Positions 49,014 to 57,665 of a stretch of DNA of 64,000 bases are shown piece after piece. The DNA lies in assembly GCF_003594935.2 (NCBI RefSeq), contig NZ_CP043342.1, positions 4,216,001 to 4,280,000 of the forward strand. The letters run 5' to 3'. A program made the position numbers and the translations under genes. Every line of letters begins with the position of its first letter. Position 1 is the stretch's first letter. Origin of the DNA: Enterobacter huaxiensis (GTDB taxonomy: Bacteria; Pseudomonadota; Gammaproteobacteria; Enterobacterales; Enterobacteriaceae). The notes under the pieces were generated by a model. That model had not been told where the DNA came from and made no database searches. It saw only the letters and a program-made list of their open reading frames with translations.

Positions 49014-49466
49014 TTAGCCGATCAGCAGCTTCACCACAACCTTGCGCACCTGCGCAGGCGTCCCCACCGCGCACAGCGGCTTGTGCACTTCGCCCGGGTA
49101 GAACACCACAAAGTCCCCTTCGCTGAGCACCACGGTTTTTTCCTGCTCGCCTTCCGGCAGGAACGCGATGTCTTTGTCCGCCAGCCAGTCGGTGTCCGGC
49201 GCGCCGTGCGGCAGGGTGCTGAAGGTCATCCCTTCCTGCCCCTTCATAATAATCTGGATGTCCAGATAGCGCGCGTGGTACTCGGCGCGGCGCTCGGCGA
49301 ACGGCTGGGTCATGTCTTCGGAGACAAGATAAAACAGGCTGTTGCCGTTGATGTCGTGCTTGCCCAGCGGCGTGGCGTCGGTGACGTGCGCTTTTACGTG
49401 CTCGATAGCCTGGCGCAGCTCTTCTGGCAGCCAGGGCTGCAGATGGTGGATGTTACCAATAATCAT
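49014..49466 (-). CDS. tabA: YhcH/YjgK/YiaL (TabA-like) cupin protein
   Basis: The 150-residue DUF386 cupin begins MIIGNIHHLQPWLPEELRQA and contains RYLDIQIIMKGQEGM, DWLADKDIAFLPEGE and DFVVFYPGEVHKPLCAVG, with the metal-binding His/Glu pattern of the family. TabA affects biofilm formation in E. coli and related proteins act on sugar acids. ATG at 49466 is chosen over the longer frame because GAGG lies just upstream and homologues start there. It is divergent from arcA. Confidence 0.92.
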   Translation of the reverse strand: MIIGNIHHLQPWLPEELRQAIEHVKAHVTDATPLGKHDINGNSLFYLVSEDMTQPFAERRAEYHARYLDIQIIMKGQEGMTFSTLPHGAPDTDWLADKDIAFLPEGEQEKTVVLSEGDFVVFYPGEVHKPLCAVGTPAQVRKVVVKLLIG

Positions 49467-50142
49467 GATTGAACCCTCGATATAAAACACCGTTTCATTT
49501 TTATCTTTTATACGAGAATTCGAACTGCCATACCACCGCTTTTTAAACAACATTTGCGCGAGCGCATGTTTATCGGAAAAGGTGTTAATTCTCTGTTAAT
49601 CCTGCCCAGGCAATTATGCAGAGGTTATGCATAACCTCAGAAGCCGCATATGGCACAGGAAGCGCTAACCCACTGATTATTAACTCTTATTAACAAAAAC
49701 CGTTGCAGCTTCACATTTTACTGTTTTGTTTATTTGCTCTAAAAACCCATAATTATTTATTGATTTCAATTAAGTCAAAAATAGTTAATTACCTTTCATG
49801 CATAGCCATTCCCTACCATCCAATTTTTCCTTTTAAATCAGTTACATGTCTATATATTTCAAATTAATAAAATCTACAAAATAATAACAACCACAAATAA
49901 TGCCAACGATTCCTGCTTAATCATTCATCGCCGGAAAATATCTAATTAATCATTATCTGATGCGAATCATACAAATAAAAACAAACCCCATAATATCCGA
50001 TTTCACGTGAGCAGTATCACAATACGGATTATTTAACTGCCTAGTATGAATCACGAAATCAATTGAGCTTAGCCGCCATGAAATTAAACACATCACATGG
50101 CGCATGCCCTTTTTATTCTGAAAAACAGTTAAAGGAATAATT
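49467..50142 (+). promoter_or_regulatory. 676-bp control region between tabA and the arc operon
   Basis: No gene is present. A perfect 18-bp palindrome GAGGTTATGCATAACCTC lies at 49621-49638. Two FNR/CRP-type sites are visible: TTGATTTCAATTAA (49760-49773) and CTGATGCGAATCAT (49957-49970, perfect TGAT-N4-ATCA core). A possible -10 TAGTAT at 50042-50047 would place the second site about 90 bp upstream of the start of transcription, a position FNR can use. Oxygen control of the deiminase pathway is expected. Much of the rest is strongly AT-rich with no further motif I can name. Confidence 0.55.
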
Positions 50143-51363
50143 ATGGAAAAGCATTACGTCGGTTCTGAAATTGGTCAATTGCGTAGCGTTATGCTGCACC
50201 GCCCAAATTTAAGTCTTAAACGCTTAACGCCGTCAAACTGTCAGGAGCTGCTGTTTGATGACGTACTCTCGGTTGAGCGGGCGGGCGAGGAGCATGACAT
50301 CTTCGCAAACACGCTGCGCGAGCAGGGTGTGGAAGTCCTGCTGTTAACCGACCTTCTGACACAAACGCTTGATATTGCAGAAGCGAAAGCCTGGCTGCTG
50401 GATACGCAAATCTCCGACTATCGCCTCGGCCCAACCTTTGCCGGCGACGTGCGCGGCTGGCTGGCGGATATGCCGCACCGGGAACTGGCGCGCAGACTGA
50501 GCGGCGGATTAACCTACGGTGAGATTCCGGCAGCCATTAAAAATATGGTGGTGGATACCCACACGGCGAATGATTTTATTATGAAGCCGCTGCCGAACCA
50601 CTTATTTACCCGCGACACCTCGTGCTGGATTTATAACGGCGTCTCTATTAACCCCATGGCAAAAGCTGCGCGCCAGCGCGAAACGAATAACCTGCGAGCA
50701 ATATATCGCTGGCACCCGGCGTTTGCCGACGGCGATTTTATTAAGTATTTCGGCGACGAGAATATTAATTACGACCACGCCACCTTAGAAGGCGGCGACG
50801 TATTGGTGATTGGCCGCGGCGCGGTACTTATCGGCATGTCCGAGCGCACGACGCCGCAGGGCGTGGAGTTCCTCGCCAACAGCCTGTTCAAACACCGCCA
50901 GGCCGAGCGCGTGATCGCCGTTGAATTGCCAAAACACCGCTCCTGCATGCACCTCGACACCGTGATGACCCACATCGACGTGGACACCTTCTCCGTCTAC
51001 CCGGAAGTGGTGCGCAAGGACGCCCAGTGCTGGACGCTCACCCCGGACGGACGCGGCGGCCTGCAGCGCACGCAGGAAACCGACCTGCTGCACGCCATCG
51101 AGAAAGCCCTCGGTATTAACCAGGTGCGCCTGATCACCACCGGCGGCGACGCCTTTGAAGCCGAACGCGAGCAGTGGAACGACGCCAACAACGTGCTGAC
51201 CATCCGCCCGGGCGTGGTGATTGGCTACGAACGCAACGTCTGGACCAACGAGAAGTACGACAAAGCGGGCATCACCGTGCTGCCCATCCCGGGCGACGAA
51301 CTCGGACGCGGCCGCGGCGGCGCGCGCTGCATGAGCTGCCCGCTGGAACGCGACGGAATTTAA
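50143..51363 (+). CDS. arcA: Arginine deiminase
   Basis: The 406-residue enzyme converts arginine to citrulline and ammonia. Motifs include SEIGQLRSVMLHRP at the start, the substrate loop FTRDTSCWI (about 152-160), HLDTVMTHIDVD with the catalytic His (about 271), and the nucleophilic Cys in GGARCMSCPLERDGI at the end. Length is normal. It is the first gene of arcA-arcC-arcB-transporter-arcR. AAAGGAA lies ahead of ATG. Confidence 0.97.
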   Translation: MEKHYVGSEIGQLRSVMLHRPNLSLKRLTPSNCQELLFDDVLSVERAGEEHDIFANTLREQGVEVLLLTDLLTQTLDIAEAKAWLLDTQISDYRLGPTFAGDVRGWLADMPHRELARRLSGGLTYGEIPAAIKNMVVDTHTANDFIMKPLPNHLFTRDTSCWIYNGVSINPMAKAARQRETNNLRAIYRWHPAFADGDFIKYFGDENINYDHATLEGGDVLVIGRGAVLIGMSERTTPQGVEFLANSLFKHRQAERVIAVELPKHRSCMHLDTVMTHIDVDTFSVYPEVVRKDAQCWTLTPDGRGGLQRTQETDLLHAIEKALGINQVRLITTGGDAFEAEREQWNDANNVLTIRPGVVIGYERNVWTNEKYDKAGITVLPIPGDELGRGRGGARCMSCPLERDGI

Positions 51364-51373
51364 AGGAGCCATC

Positions 51374-52285
51374 ATGGAACGAAAACCCACTCTGGTTGTG
51401 GCGCTTGGCGGCAACGCGCTTCTGAAGCGCGGCGAGCCGCTGGAAGCGGATATTCAGCGCCAGAACATCGAGCTGGCCGCCCGCACCATCGCCGGTTTAA
51501 CAGAGCAGTGGCGCGTGGTGCTGGTGCACGGCAACGGGCCGCAGGTCGGGCTGCTGGCGCTGCAGAACAGCGCCTACGACAAAGTGACGCCCTACCCGCT
51601 GGACGTTCTCGGCGCCGAAAGCCAGGGAATGATCGGCTACATGCTCCAGCAGGCGCTGAAAAACAATCTGCCGCAGTGCGAGGTGAGCGTCCTGCTCACG
51701 CAGGTGGAAGTGGACCCCGCCGACCCGGCCTTCCGCAACCCAACCAAGTACATCGGCCCGGTTTATAGCGAAGCCCAGGCGAAAGCGCTGACCGCGGAAA
51801 AAGGCTGGGTATTTAAGGCCGACGGGGGCTACGTCCGCCGCGTGGTACCGTCGCCGCAGCCGAAGCGCATCGTCGAGCGCGACGCCATCACGGCGCTGAT
51901 TCAGCGCGATCACCTGGTGATCTGCAACGGCGGCGGCGGCGTGCCGGTGGTGGAAAAAGCCAACGGCTATCGCGGGATTGAGGCGGTGATCGACAAAGAC
52001 CTCTCCGCCGCCCTGCTGGCGCGCCAGATCGAGGCCGACGCCCTGCTGATCCTGACCGATGCCGACGCGGTGTACCTCGACTGGGGCAAGCCGACCCAGC
52101 GCCCGCTGGCGCAGGTGACGCCGGAGCTGCTCAGAGGCATGCAGTTCGACGCCGGATCGATGGGGCCGAAAGTGGCCGCCTGCCGCGAGTTTGTTGAGGC
52201 CTGCGGCGGCATTGCCGGGATCGGCGCGCTGAGTGACGGCGCGGAGATCCTGGCGGGCGAGAAAGGCACGTTGATTCGTAACTAA
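51374..52285 (+). CDS. arcC: Carbamate kinase
   Basis: The 303-residue amino-acid-kinase-fold enzyme uses carbamoyl phosphate to make ATP from ADP, the energy-yielding step of the pathway. It has TLVVALGGNALLKRG at the start, LVHGNGPQVGLLAL, NGGGGVPVVE and DKDLSAALLARQIEAD. It starts 10 bp after the arcA stop with AAGGAG as ribosome binding site. Confidence 0.97.
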   Translation: MERKPTLVVALGGNALLKRGEPLEADIQRQNIELAARTIAGLTEQWRVVLVHGNGPQVGLLALQNSAYDKVTPYPLDVLGAESQGMIGYMLQQALKNNLPQCEVSVLLTQVEVDPADPAFRNPTKYIGPVYSEAQAKALTAEKGWVFKADGGYVRRVVPSPQPKRIVERDAITALIQRDHLVICNGGGGVPVVEKANGYRGIEAVIDKDLSAALLARQIEADALLILTDADAVYLDWGKPTQRPLAQVTPELLRGMQFDAGSMGPKVAACREFVEACGGIAGIGALSDGAEILAGEKGTLIRN

Positions 52286-52293
52286 ACCCCCTT

Positions 52294-52373
52294 CCCCTCA
52301 CCCTAACCCTCTCCCGGAGGGAGAGGGAATGTAAGCCCCCCCCTCTCCCCGTGGGAGAGGGCCGGGGTGAGGG
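52294..52373. repeat. CCCTCTCCC palindromic repeat, copy 2 (paired)
   Basis: Two inverted copies back to back (CCCTCACCCTAACCCTCTCCC... and ...GGGAGAGGGCCGGGGTGAGGG), filling the arcC–arcB gap. The paired form could fold into a long hairpin that affects the relative levels of arcAC and arcB mRNA. Confidence 0.8.
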
Positions 52374-52408
52374 CATCAGACAGCACAAAATTTAAAAAGG
52401 ATTTACCC

Positions 52409-53413
52409 ATGACCATCAACCTGAAAAACCGCAACTTCCTGAAACTGCTGGACTACACCCCGGCGGAGATCCAGTACCTCATCGACCTCGCCATCGAACT
52501 CAAGGCCGCCAAAAAAGCCGGGCGTGAGAAGCAAACCCTGGTCGGGAAAAACATCGCCCTGATTTTTGAAAAAACCTCCACCCGCACCCGCTGCGCTTTC
52601 GAAGTGGGCGCGTTTGACCAGGGCGCGCAGGTCACCTACCTCGGCCCAAGCGGATCGCAGATCGGCCATAAGGAGTCGATGAAGGACACCGCCCGCGTAT
52701 TAGGCCGTATGTATGACGGCATCGAATACCGCGGCTACGGCCAGGCCATCGTCGAGGAGCTGGGCGAGTACGCGGGCGTGCCGGTGTGGAACGGCCTGAC
52801 CGACGAGTTCCACCCCACGCAAATCCTCGCCGACCTGATGACCATGCTGGAGCACGCGCCGGGCAAAACCCTGCCGGAGCTGAGCTTTGCCTATCTCGGC
52901 GACGCGCGAAACAACATGGGCAACTCGCTGATGGTCGGGGCGGCCAAGATGGGGATGGATATCCGCCTCGTGGCGCCGAAATCCTTCTGGCCGGAAGCCG
53001 GGCTGGTTGAGCAGTGCCGCGCCATCGCGAAAGAGACGGGCGCGCGCATCACCCTCACCGACGACGTGGAAGAAGGCGTGCAGGGTACCGATTTCCTCTA
53101 CACCGACGTGTGGGTCTCCATGGGCGAGCCGAAGGAGGCCTGGGCCGAGCGCGTCAGCCTGATGAAGCCGTATCAGATTAACGCGCAGGTGATGAAGGCT
53201 ACCGGCAACCCGAACGTCAAGTTTATGCACTGTCTGCCGGCGTTCCACAACGAGCACACCAAAGTGGGCCGCGAGATCGAGATGGCGTACGGCCTGAAGG
53301 GGCTGGAGGTGACGGAAGAGGTCTTCGAATCACCGAACTCCATCGTCTTTGACGAAGCAGAGAACCGCATGCACACCATTAAAGCGGTCATGGTGGCGAC
53401 ACTCGGCGACTAA
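52409..53413 (+). CDS. arcB: Ornithine carbamoyltransferase, catabolic
   Basis: The 334-residue enzyme splits citrulline with phosphate into ornithine and carbamoyl phosphate. Motifs match argI closely (TSTRTRCAFEVGAF, EFHPTQ, HCLPAFHNE). ATG at 52409 is preferred to the longer frame from 52367, as AAAAAGG lies upstream and the N-terminus MTINLKNRNFLKLLDYTP matches argI. Operon position marks it as catabolic. Confidence 0.96.
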   Translation: MTINLKNRNFLKLLDYTPAEIQYLIDLAIELKAAKKAGREKQTLVGKNIALIFEKTSTRTRCAFEVGAFDQGAQVTYLGPSGSQIGHKESMKDTARVLGRMYDGIEYRGYGQAIVEELGEYAGVPVWNGLTDEFHPTQILADLMTMLEHAPGKTLPELSFAYLGDARNNMGNSLMVGAAKMGMDIRLVAPKSFWPEAGLVEQCRAIAKETGARITLTDDVEEGVQGTDFLYTDVWVSMGEPKEAWAERVSLMKPYQINAQVMKATGNPNVKFMHCLPAFHNEHTKVGREIEMAYGLKGLEVTEEVFESPNSIVFDEAENRMHTIKAVMVATLGD

Positions 53414-53459
53414 TCACCGCCCGGCGCGCCGCGGGGTGCGCCGGGTTCAGGAGAACATC

Positions 53460-54863
53460 ATGGGCAAGTTCAAGTTTCCCTCCGCTTACACCATCCTCTT
53501 TTTTCTGATTGCCGTCGTGGCCGTGCTGACGTGGGTTGTACCGGCCGGGCAGTACCATATGGCAATGAACGAGGCGCTCGGTAAGGAAGTACCGGTTGCC
53601 GGGACCTATGCGCACGTCGCGGCGCATCCGCAGGGGCTGGTTTCGGTGCTGATGGCGCCGATTGCCGGGCTCTACGATCCGGAATCCGGCCAGGCCGGGG
53701 CGATCGACGTGGCGCTGTTTATCCTGATCATCGGGGGATTTCTCGGGATCGTCACCAAAACCGGGGCGATTGACGCCGGCATCGAACGCGTCACCACCCG
53801 GCTGCGCGGCCGCGAGGAGTGGATGATCCCGATCCTGATGGCGCTGTTTGCCGCAGGGGGCACGATTTACGGCATGGCCGAAGAGTCGCTGCCGTTCTAT
53901 ACCCTGCTGGTGCCGGTGATGCTGGCCGCCCGTTTCGATCCGGTTGTCGCCGCCTCCACGGTGCTGCTCGGGGCGGGGATCGGCACCCTCGGCTCCACCA
54001 TCAACCCCTTTGCTACGGTGATCGCCGCCAACGCCGCCGGGATCCCCTTCACCAACGGTATCGCCCTGCGCGTGGCGCTGCTGGTCATCGGCTGGATCAT
54101 CTGCGTGGCGTGGGTGATGCGCTACGCTCGAAAGGTGCGCAAGGATCCGTCGCTGTCGATCGTTGCGGATAAGCAGGAAGAGAACCGCGCCCACTTCCTC
54201 GGCAGCAGGGGCGAGCAGTCGCTGGAGTTCACCCCGGTGCGCAAACTCATCCTGGTGATTTTTGCCCTCGCCTTCGCGGTAATGATCTACGGCGTGGCGG
54301 TGCTGGGCTGGTGGATGGCGGAGATCTCGGCGGTGTTTCTCGCCAGCGCGATTATCGTCGGCCTGATTGCGCGGATGAGCGAAGAGGAGCTGACCTCGAC
54401 GTTTATCAACGGCGCGCGAGATTTGCTGGGCGTCGCGCTGATTATCGGCATCGCACGCGGTATCGTAGTCATCATGGATAAGGGCATGATTACCCACACC
54501 ATTTTGCATAGCGCAGAGGGAATGGTTACCGGTTTGTCCACGGTGGCATTCATCAACGTGATGTACTGGCTGGAGGTGGTGCTGTCGTTTCTTGTGCCTT
54601 CTTCGTCCGGCCTGGCCGTTCTGACGATGCCGATCATGGCGCCCCTTGCCGATTTCGCTAACGTCAACCGCGACCTGGTGGTCACGGCCTACCAGTCAGC
54701 GTCCGGCATCGTTAACCTGGTCACTCCCACCTCTGCCGTCGTGATGGGCGGGCTGGCTATCGCCCGCGTGCCCTACGTGCGTTATCTGAAATGGGTTGCG
54801 CCGCTGCTGGGCATTCTAACGGTGGTGATTATGGTGGCGTTAAGCCTGGGCGCCCTGTTGTAA
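53460..54863 (+). CDS. YfcC-family (DcuC-like) transporter, probably arginine/ornithine exchanger
   Basis: The 467-residue carrier has 11-12 membrane helices. It belongs to the PF03606 (YfcC/C4-dicarboxylate anaerobic carrier-like) group: FPSAYTILFFLIAVVAVLTWVVPAGQY at the start, AIDVALFILIIGGFLGIVTKTGAIDAG, PVMLAARFDPVVAA, and the re-entrant-like SGIVNLVTPTSAVVMGG. The place in the operon normally belongs to ArcD, an APC-family antiporter, so this is probably a functional substitute. The correct start is ATG at 53460 (MGKFKFPS) with AGGAG upstream, not the long frame from 53349. Confidence 0.9.
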   Translation: MGKFKFPSAYTILFFLIAVVAVLTWVVPAGQYHMAMNEALGKEVPVAGTYAHVAAHPQGLVSVLMAPIAGLYDPESGQAGAIDVALFILIIGGFLGIVTKTGAIDAGIERVTTRLRGREEWMIPILMALFAAGGTIYGMAEESLPFYTLLVPVMLAARFDPVVAASTVLLGAGIGTLGSTINPFATVIAANAAGIPFTNGIALRVALLVIGWIICVAWVMRYARKVRKDPSLSIVADKQEENRAHFLGSRGEQSLEFTPVRKLILVIFALAFAVMIYGVAVLGWWMAEISAVFLASAIIVGLIARMSEEELTSTFINGARDLLGVALIIGIARGIVVIMDKGMITHTILHSAEGMVTGLSTVAFINVMYWLEVVLSFLVPSSSGLAVLTMPIMAPLADFANVNRDLVVTAYQSASGIVNLVTPTSAVVMGGLAIARVPYVRYLKWVAPLLGILTVVIMVALSLGALL

Positions 54864-54866
54864 TTT

Positions 54867-54898
54867 GCTGGATGGCGCTGCGCTTATCCGGCCTACGG
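54867..54898. repeat. REP-like palindromic repeat
   Basis: A 32-bp REP-type sequence (GCTGGATGGCGCTGCGC...CCGGCCTACGG) immediately after the transporter stop; a sister of the element at 48898-48927. Confidence 0.6.
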
Positions 54899-54934
54899 AT
54901 CGGTGCGGTGCCACCGGTTATTTCGGGAACTGAT

Positions 54935-55423
54935 ATGGGAACTATGATGGATTACGAAGAGTACTCTCCCAAAGAGCAACTACAGCTGACGGTCTGCCAG
55001 CGCCTTATCGCGGAAAAGAGCTATCTCTCCCAGGAAGAGATCCGCCGCGACCTGCAGGAGCGTGGTTTTGAAACCATCAGCCAGTCCACCGTTTCGCGTC
55101 TGCTCAAGCTGCTTGGCGTCATAAAAATTCGAAATGCCAAAGGGCTAAAGATTTATTCGTTGAATCCCCAGCTACGCCCTGCCCCCGACGCCGCGCGCAC
55201 CGTGTCCGAAATGGTGGTGAGCGTGGAGCACAATAGCGAATTTATCCTTATCCATACGGTTGCCGGATATGGCCGCGCGGTGGCGCGAATTCTGGATTAT
55301 CACCAGCTGCCGGAAATTTTAGGCGTGGTGGCCGGAAGCAGTATCGTCTGGGTCGCCCCGCGGGTCGTGAAGCGTACCGCGCTGGTGCATAAGCAAATTA
55401 ATTATTTACTCAGAACGCATTAA
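54935..55423 (+). CDS. arcR: ArgR/AhrC-family regulator of the arc operon
   Basis: This ArgR-type protein of about 160 residues has a winged helix N-terminal domain (LSQEEIRRDLQERGFETISQSTVSRLLKLLGVIKI) and a C-terminal hexamerisation/arginine-binding domain with VVAGSSIVWVAPR. It is not the housekeeping argR, which sits by mdh. The operon position suggests local control of the deiminase genes. ATG at 54935 has GGGA at good spacing; ATG at 54944 or 54947 is also possible. Confidence 0.85.
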   Translation: MGTMMDYEEYSPKEQLQLTVCQRLIAEKSYLSQEEIRRDLQERGFETISQSTVSRLLKLLGVIKIRNAKGLKIYSLNPQLRPAPDAARTVSEMVVSVEHNSEFILIHTVAGYGRAVARILDYHQLPEILGVVAGSSIVWVAPRVVKRTALVHKQINYLLRTH

Positions 55424-55470
55424 TATTCATAAAGAACCGTTTGCATTGAGTAAAGCGTGCATTAAATCGC

Positions 55471-55498
55471 TTGATCCGCAAAGCGAGCTGCGTATAAT
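55471..55498 (+). promoter_or_regulatory. pyrLBI promoter
   Basis: -35 TTGATC (55471-55476) and -10 TATAAT (55493-55498) with a 16-bp spacer. The transcript then enters a GC-rich hairpin and the pyrL leader, as in E. coli. Confidence 0.8.
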
Positions 55499-55523
55499 GC
55501 CCGACAATTTGCCGGGAGGAAGC

Positions 55524-55628
55524 ATGGTCAAGCGTGTACGACATATCGTCTTACCGCGTCTGAAATCAGACGCTGGCCTGCCGTTTTTCTTCCCGTTGCT
55601 AAACCTATTCCCAGAGCCCCTCATTTGA
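55524..55628 (+). CDS. pyrL: pyrBI operon leader peptide
   Basis: The 34-residue leader MVKRVRHIVLPRLKSDAGLP... resembles E. coli PyrL. Upstream GGGAGG is the ribosome binding site. Its final codons overlap the terminator at 55615-55641. Low UTP slows the polymerase, allowing a translating ribosome to disrupt the terminator, so pyrBI is expressed when pyrimidines are short. Confidence 0.9.
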   Translation: MVKRVRHIVLPRLKSDAGLPFFFPLLNLFPEPLI

Positions 55629-55641
55629 GGGGCTTTTTTTT
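55615..55641 (+). terminator. pyrBI attenuator terminator
   Basis: A 9-bp stem (AGCCCCTCA/TGAGGGGCT) with a two-base loop as drawn is followed by seven T residues. It lies across the pyrL stop codon, as required for UTP-sensitive attenuation. Confidence 0.93.
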
Positions 55642-55662
55642 GCCCGGCGTCAGGAGATAAAC

Positions 55663-56595
55663 ATGAATCCGCTTTATCAAAAACACATCATTTCCATAAA
55701 CGACCTCAGCCGCGAAGAGCTGGAACTGGTTCTGGAAACCGCGGCAAAACTGAAGGCCAATCCGCAACCGGAGCTGCTAAAGCACAAGGTGATTGCGAGC
55801 TGCTTCTTCGAAGCCTCTACCCGCACGCGCCTCTCCTTTGAAACCTCCATGCACCGCCTGGGCGCGAGCGTGGTGGGGTTCTCGGACAGCAGCAACACGT
55901 CGCTCGGCAAAAAAGGCGAGACCCTGGCGGACACCATTTCAGTTATCAGCACCTACGTTGATGCCATTGTGATGCGCCACCCGCAGGAGGGCGCGGCGCG
56001 TCTGGCGACCGAGTTTTCCGGCGGCATTCCGGTACTGAACGCCGGCGACGGTGCGAACCAGCACCCGACCCAGACCCTGCTCGACCTCTTCACCATTCAG
56101 GAAACCCAGGGCACGCTTGAGAACCTGAACATCGCCATGGTTGGCGACCTGAAGTACGGCCGCACCGTCCACTCCCTGACCCAGGCGCTGGCGAAATTTA
56201 ACGGCAACCGCTTCTTCTTCATCGCGCCGGACGCGCTGGCGATGCCGCAGTACATCCTCGATATGCTGGACGAGAAAGGCATTGCGTGGAGCCTGCACGC
56301 CAGCATCGAAGAGGTGGTGGCTAACGTGGATATTCTCTACATGACCCGCGTGCAGAAAGAGCGTCTGGACCCGTCCGAATACGCCAACGTGAAGGCGCAG
56401 TTCGTGCTGCGCGCCAGCGACCTCGAGGGCGCGCGCGCCAACATGAAGGTGCTGCACCCGCTGCCGCGCATCGATGAGATCCACACCGACGTGGATAAAA
56501 CGCCGCACGCCTGGTACTTCCAGCAGGCCGGAAACGGCATCTTCGCCCGCCAGGCGTTACTGGCACTGGTTCTGAATCGCGAATTGGCACTGTAA
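55663..56595 (+). CDS. pyrB: Aspartate carbamoyltransferase catalytic subunit
   Basis: The 310-residue subunit joins carbamoyl phosphate and aspartate, the first committed step of pyrimidine synthesis. Motifs: FFEASTRTRLSFETSMHRLG, HPTQTLLDLFTI, MVGDLKYGRTVHSL and VLHPLPRIDEI. It is translated from an AGGAGA site and forms the c6r6 holoenzyme with PyrI. Confidence 0.98.
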   Translation: MNPLYQKHIISINDLSREELELVLETAAKLKANPQPELLKHKVIASCFFEASTRTRLSFETSMHRLGASVVGFSDSSNTSLGKKGETLADTISVISTYVDAIVMRHPQEGAARLATEFSGGIPVLNAGDGANQHPTQTLLDLFTIQETQGTLENLNIAMVGDLKYGRTVHSLTQALAKFNGNRFFFIAPDALAMPQYILDMLDEKGIAWSLHASIEEVVANVDILYMTRVQKERLDPSEYANVKAQFVLRASDLEGARANMKVLHPLPRIDEIHTDVDKTPHAWYFQQAGNGIFARQALLALVLNRELAL

Positions 56596-56607
56596 GGGGA
56601 AACGACA

Positions 56608-57069
56608 ATGACACACGATAACAAACTCCAGGTTGAAGCCATCAAGCGTGGCACCGTGATTGACCACATCCCTGCGCAGGTGGGCTTTAAGCTGCTGACG
56701 CTGTTTAAACTGACCGAAACCGACCAGCGCATCACCATCGGCCTGAACCTGCCGTCGGGCGAGATGGGCCGCAAAGACCTGATCAAAATCGAGAACACCT
56801 TCCTGACCGACGAGCAGGTTAACCAGCTGTCGCTGTACGCGCCGGACGCCACCGTTAACCGCATCGACGATTACGACGTGGTGGGCAAATCCCGCCCGAA
56901 CCTGCCGGACCGCATTGAAAGCGTGCTGGTCTGCCCGAACAGCAACTGCATCAGCCACGCTGAGCCGGTTTCCTCCAGTTTTGCAGTGAAAAAGCGCGCC
57001 AATGACATCGCGCTCAAATGCAAATACTGCGAAAAAGAGTTTTCTCATTATGTGGTGCTGGCCAACTAA
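56608..57069 (+). CDS. pyrI: Aspartate carbamoyltransferase regulatory subunit
   Basis: The 153-residue regulatory chain has an N-terminal nucleotide-binding domain and a C-terminal zinc domain with the four Cys ligands in CPNSNC and CKYC. It confers CTP/ATP control on PyrB. The gene is 12 bp downstream of pyrB. Confidence 0.98.
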   Translation: MTHDNKLQVEAIKRGTVIDHIPAQVGFKLLTLFKLTETDQRITIGLNLPSGEMGRKDLIKIENTFLTDEQVNQLSLYAPDATVNRIDDYDVVGKSRPNLPDRIESVLVCPNSNCISHAEPVSSSFAVKKRANDIALKCKYCEKEFSHYVVLAN

Positions 57070-57142
57070 TTGAGGTTGGTAATGAAATCCCGGCTGTTAT
57101 AATGGCCGGGAACATTCTTAACGCTGTAATTCTGGAGAAAAA

Positions 57143-57529
57143 ATGAGCAAAGTACTCGCGACGGAAAATGCACCAGCGGCCATTGGCCCTTACGTTCAGG
57201 GCGTTGATCTGGGCAGCATGATCATCACTTCTGGCCAGATCCCGGTGAACCCTAAAACCGGTGAAGTGCCGGCCGACGTGGCGGCGCAGGCGCGTCAGTC
57301 GCTGGAAAACGTGCAGGCGATCGTAGAATCTGCAGGCCTGAAGGTGGGCGACATCGTGAAAACCACCGTGTTCGTGAAAGATCTGAACGACTTCGCGACC
57401 GTTAACGCCACCTACGAAGCGTTCTTCACCGAGCATAACGCCACCTTCCCGGCGCGCTCCTGCGTGGAAGTCGCGCGTCTGCCGAAAGACGTGAAAATTG
57501 AAATCGAAGCGATTGCCGTACGTCGCTAA
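57143..57529 (+). CDS. ridA: 2-iminobutanoate/2-iminopropanoate deaminase RidA
   Basis: The 128-residue enamine/imine deaminase of the YjgF/RidA family has APAAIGPYVQGV, ITSGQIPVNPKTG, KTTVFVKDLNDF and PARSCVEVARLPKDVKIEIEAIA; the last Arg-Ser-Cys-Val-Glu region carries the key Arg. It removes reactive enamines formed by threonine and serine dehydratases. It lies 73 bp after pyrI, as in E. coli. Confidence 0.97.
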   Translation: MSKVLATENAPAAIGPYVQGVDLGSMIITSGQIPVNPKTGEVPADVAAQARQSLENVQAIVESAGLKVGDIVKTTVFVKDLNDFATVNATYEAFFTEHNATFPARSCVEVARLPKDVKIEIEAIAVRR

Positions 57530-57547
57530 TTCGTTTCAATAAACAGA

Positions 57548-57569
57548 AGGCAGCTCAGGCTGCCTTTTA
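57548..57569 (+). terminator. Intrinsic terminator after ridA
   Basis: AAGGCAG-ctcagg-CTGCCTT type hairpin, 8-bp stem, followed by TTAT, 18 bp beyond the ridA stop. Confidence 0.85.
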
Positions 57570-57665
57570 TTTCGGCTATTTTTACTCTCCGAATAAAATG
57601 ACTCACCGCCCGCTCCGTTATTAGACTCTTCCCGCCCGGTAATATTCTCTAATAATGGATGAGTC

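Noticed and set aside
53388..54509. 373-codon open frame antisense to the arc transporter
   Set aside because: It is rich in His, Arg, Asp and Gly with no recognisable motif, and is the shadow of a GC-rich gene with strong third-position bias. The transporter on the plus strand has clear membrane helices.
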